From Candidatus Woesearchaeota archaeon (GTDB taxonomy: Archaea; Nanobdellota; Nanobdellia; Woesearchaeales; SM23-78), in assembly GCA_016933095.1 (NCBI GenBank), contig JAFGBP010000082.1:1-14468 (forward strand): a stretch of DNA of 14,468 nucleotides. The letters run 5' to 3'. The notes below the pieces were generated by a model. The model saw only the letters and a program-made list of their open reading frames with translations. It had not been told where the DNA came from and did not search any database. A program made the position numbers and the translations under genes. Shown here piece after piece: positions 13,154 to 14,468 of this stretch (within the stretch, counting starts at the first letter, position 1; the number at the start of each line of letters is the position of its first letter).

Positions 13154-13249
13154 GGTGCGGTAAGACTTGATGCGGGCTCATCCCACGAGCTCTGTTACCC
13201 GACCCGAACTTATTCTGCTGTCCAGAAACCCGAATCCGACCAAGGCACC
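13154..13249 (+). ncRNA. Candidate structured RNA in the divergent intergenic region
   Basis: This GC-rich stretch has no ORF yet can fold into a branched structure. The closing stem is ggtgc (13154-13158) with gcacc (13245-13249). Next come ggtaa (13159-13163) with ttacc (13195-13199), then hairpin gggctc (13174-13179) with gagctc (13187-13192) around a 7-base loop. The last is hairpin ttctg (13213-13217) with cagaa (13223-13227). A TATA-like element at 13131-13138 is about 25 bases upstream. It is not a canonical tRNA, and I do not recognise a known RNA family. It could also be extended upstream DNA of the cyclophilin gene with no RNA role. Confidence 0.3.
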
Positions 13250-13274
13250 GACCTGTGAGCTGTACTGCGGGATA

Positions 13275-13286
13275 ATTTTATAAACC
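13275..13286 (+). promoter_or_regulatory. TATA-like promoter of the cyclophilin operon
   Basis: aattttataaac is centred near 13280. The start site would fall around 13306-13308, leaving a leader of about 12-14 bases that contains the Shine-Dalgarno site at 13308-13314. Confidence 0.6.
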
Positions 13287-13307
13287 CTAGCGAAGAGCCT
13301 CCTTTAT

Positions 13308-13314
13308 GAGGTGG
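13308..13314 (+). promoter_or_regulatory. Shine-Dalgarno site that sets the cyclophilin start
   Basis: gaggtgg ends 5 bases before the ATG at 13320. It favours this ATG over the in-frame GTG at 13311, which lies inside the site itself. Confidence 0.65.
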
Positions 13315-13319
13315 TATGC

Positions 13320-13919
13320 ATGGACAAGAAGCATAACAGGTTTTGTTTCGCGCTTTTTGCAATAGCTATCATGATCGCATCCGCGTTGCTGGCCGGCTGC
13401 GCAGAAAAGACTGATGGAGGGGAAAAGAAGATGGAAGTTGCAGTTATAGAGACATCATTAGGCAACATTGAGGTCGAGCTCAACAGGAGCGCGGCTCCGG
13501 TAACGGTCGAGAACTTCGTGACTTATGTCAATGAGGGATTCTACGACGGAACGATATTCCACAGGGTGATACCGAGCTTCATGATACAGGGCGGCGGCTT
13601 CACACCCGACGGTGCTGAGAAGGACACTCATGATCCCATCAAGCTCGAGTCGAGCAACGGCCTGAAGAACACGGTGGGTGCGATTGCAATGGCAAGGACG
13701 ATGGTGCCTGACAGTGCGACGAGCCAGTTCTTCATCAACACTAAGGATAACGCCTTCCTAGACTACACGCCCCAGAGCCCTGGCTATGCTGTGTTCGGGA
13801 AAGTAGTCTCTGGACTCGAGGTCGTGAAGAAGATCGAGGCTGTCCAGACTGGAAACCACGGCCCTTACCAGGATTGGCCTGTCAGCGACGTGGTAATCAA
13901 GAAGGTCTACATGAAATAA
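13320..13919 (+). CDS. Lipoprotein cyclophilin-type peptidyl-prolyl isomerase
   Basis: From the ATG at 13320 the protein has 199 residues. Residues 1-27 are a lipoprotein signal: Lys3-Lys4 and Arg7, a hydrophobic core, then the lipobox Leu-Ala-Gly-Cys27. After a short linker the cyclophilin domain runs from about residue 39 to the end. Catalytic Arg82 is in FHRVIPSFMIQGG (80-92), with SQFFINT and YAVFGKV following. The active-site position that is Trp in human cyclophilin A is Phe, as in bacterial PpiB types, which predicts low cyclosporin binding. It catalyses cis-trans isomerisation of Xaa-Pro bonds and would work on the outer face of the membrane. It is followed after 27 bases by the DUF1858 gene, probably as one operon. 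A GTG at 13311 would add three residues but lies within the ribosome binding site. Confidence 0.92.
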   Translation: MDKKHNRFCFALFAIAIMIASALLAGCAEKTDGGEKKMEVAVIETSLGNIEVELNRSAAPVTVENFVTYVNEGFYDGTIFHRVIPSFMIQGGGFTPDGAEKDTHDPIKLESSNGLKNTVGAIAMARTMVPDSATSQFFINTKDNAFLDYTPQSPGYAVFGKVVSGLEVVKKIEAVQTGNHGPYQDWPVSDVVIKKVYMK

Positions 13920-13935
13920 TGACGCTTATGTGGTA

Positions 13936-13942
13936 GGGTGGT
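13936..13942 (+). promoter_or_regulatory. Shine-Dalgarno site of the DUF1858 gene
   Basis: gggtggt ends 4 bases before the ATG at 13947. It favours that ATG over the in-frame GTG at 13938, which lies within the site. Confidence 0.5.
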
Positions 13943-13946
13943 TGTT

Positions 13947-14222
13947 ATGGTAAAAACAGAGCATAAAGATGAAGATGGGAAAGATAACACTCGTAAGATA
14001 ACCCGCGAGACTGTGATCGGTGAGGCTGCGAGGAGCAGCGATGACGCGCCTGAGATAATGTTCGGCTACGGGCTTCACTGCCTCGGATGCGGCATGACTG
14101 CTTTTGAGACGATTGAGCAGGGCTGCGGCGCTCACGGGATGAGCGATGAGGAGATCGATAAGATGGTTGAAGACCTCAATGAGGCTGCGGAGAAGGAGGC
14201 TTTGGGATCTGGAGATGATTAA
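13947..14222 (+). CDS. DUF1858 CxxC redox-disulfide domain protein
   Basis: From the ATG at 13947 the protein has 91 residues. Residues 17-81 match the DUF1858 pattern: ITRETVIGEAARSS, then the core GLHCLGCGM with Cys45-x2-Cys48, then AFETIEQGC (Cys60), and a closing GMSDEEIDKMVEDLNEA helix. The first 16 residues are charged and disordered-looking. Members of this family are small proteins with a conserved CxxC, often found near hybrid-cluster or other redox proteins, and are thought to be redox-active or metal-binding. No exact reaction is known to me. It lies 27 bases after the cyclophilin gene with no TATA element between, so co-transcription is likely. It lacks a signal peptide, so it would be cytoplasmic while its neighbour is outside. 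Confidence 0.85.
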   Translation: MVKTEHKDEDGKDNTRKITRETVIGEAARSSDDAPEIMFGYGLHCLGCGMTAFETIEQGCGAHGMSDEEIDKMVEDLNEAAEKEALGSGDD

Positions 14223-14234
14223 TGTCTTTGAGGG

Positions 14235-14326
14235 CCTGGCCACGCTCCGTACGAGCATGAGATTGATTACTAACCAAGCCTAGTAATGTAGTACATTCCA
14301 TCGGAAGACTGCGCTTGTTGGCCAGG
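14235..14326. repeat. Cloverleaf-like inverted-repeat region
   Basis: Outer arms cctggcca (14235-14242) and tggccagg (14319-14326) are perfect 8-bp complements. Inside are three further stems: gctc with gagc (14244-14256), attacta with tagtaat (14266-14287, 8-base loop) and ttcc with ggaa (14296-14306). The layout resembles a cloverleaf, but the tRNA T-loop and D-loop signatures are missing, so it is not called a tRNA. It may be a structured 3' end of the upstream operon, a small RNA, or part of a mobile element. Confidence 0.4.
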
Positions 14327-14347
14327 TGTTTAGCGGTGGCTTTTAGG

Positions 14348-14468
14348 GCTCTGTTCAAAAAGTAGCCCCGGGCTGCGCATAAGAGTCGGAAAGCGATTAA
14401 CCTAGACTCGGCAAAAGGATGTTATTAATAAGCAGTCGCAGCGGGCTACGAAAGATTTTGAACAGAGC
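14348..14468. mobile_element. 121-bp MITE-like element with 13-bp terminal inverted repeats
   Basis: The left end gctctgttcaaaa (14348-14360) is the exact reverse complement of the right end ttttgaacagagc (14456-14468), which reaches the last base of the window. Further inward, tagccc (14363-14368) pairs with gggcta (14443-14448) and gctgcg (14372-14377) with cgcagc (14437-14442), so most of the element can fold into one long hairpin. An internal gagtc/gactc pair lies at 14383-14409. There is no coding capacity. Size and ends fit a miniature inverted-repeat element mobilised by a transposase elsewhere. No target duplication can be checked because the right flank is missing. An alternative is a strong palindromic terminator. 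Confidence 0.5.

Noticed and set aside
13154..13249. Possible tRNA with ggctcat as an anticodon arm
   Set aside because: A 7-base loop on a 6-bp stem exists, but the T-arm lacks the ttcRa core with pairing arms, and the acceptor pairs for only 5 bases. It is kept only as an unassigned structured RNA candidate.
13311..13319. GTG at 13311 as cyclophilin start
   Set aside because: The GTG is inside the gaggtgg ribosome-binding site. The ATG at 13320 is correctly spaced and gives a better lipoprotein signal.
1..14468. CRISPR array or defence island
   Set aside because: No regularly spaced direct repeats and no Cas, restriction or toxin-antitoxin genes are visible in the window.

Overview
The window looks archaeal. 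Almost every single gene has an A/T-rich TATA-like element (such as tttataa, tttttaaa or attttataaa) centred about 27-28 bases before its start codon, so those messages would be leaderless. Intergenic T-tracts resemble archaeal terminators, and the IMP dehydrogenase, DEAD-box helicase and sugar epimerase are of ordinary archaeal size. I cannot place the lineage; a DPANN or other uncultivated euryarchaeal-type genome would fit. The last base coincides with the end of an inverted-repeat element, so the window may be a contig that broke at a multicopy repeat.

Layout, left to right. (1) 1-700 is AT-rich and holds a winged-helix-like protein. (2) 799-1788 is a two-domain cytidine-deaminase-like protein with a strong Shine-Dalgarno site. 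(3) 1789-2341 is a long, structured non-coding stretch with two TATA elements and a candidate leaderless 59-residue ORF. It leads into a DEAD-box RNA helicase with a Gly/Arg-rich tail (2342-3772). (4) 3858-5732 is a GH13_18-type sugar phosphorylase (glucosylglycerate phosphorylase-like) with a basic N-terminal extension. (5) 5888-7261 is a MATE transporter. (6) 7389-8333 is a secreted protein of unknown function with a possible JAMM-like metal motif. (7) The minus strand from 13082 to 8449 carries, in transcription order, a calcineurin-like phosphoesterase, an NAD-dependent sugar epimerase, a radical SAM protein with extra C-terminal cysteines, and a eukaryote-like IMP dehydrogenase. Each has its own TATA element, so these are neighbours rather than one operon. 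(8) 13320-14222 is a probable two-gene operon: a lipoprotein cyclophilin and a DUF1858 CxxC protein. (9) 14223-14468 has no gene but two palindromic structures: a cloverleaf-like inverted repeat and a 121-bp MITE-like element with 13-bp terminal inverted repeats.

No single pathway links the genes. Themes are nucleotide metabolism (deaminase, IMPDH), carbohydrate chemistry (phosphorylase, epimerase), redox and protein folding outside the membrane (cyclophilin, CxxC protein), and RNA handling (helicase). I found no CRISPR array, rRNA or convincing tRNA. The best leads for new biology are the structured leader before the helicase, the candidate structured RNA at 13154-13249, the secreted HxH/SxxD protein, the palindrome-marked promoter of the radical SAM gene, and the terminal element at the right edge.
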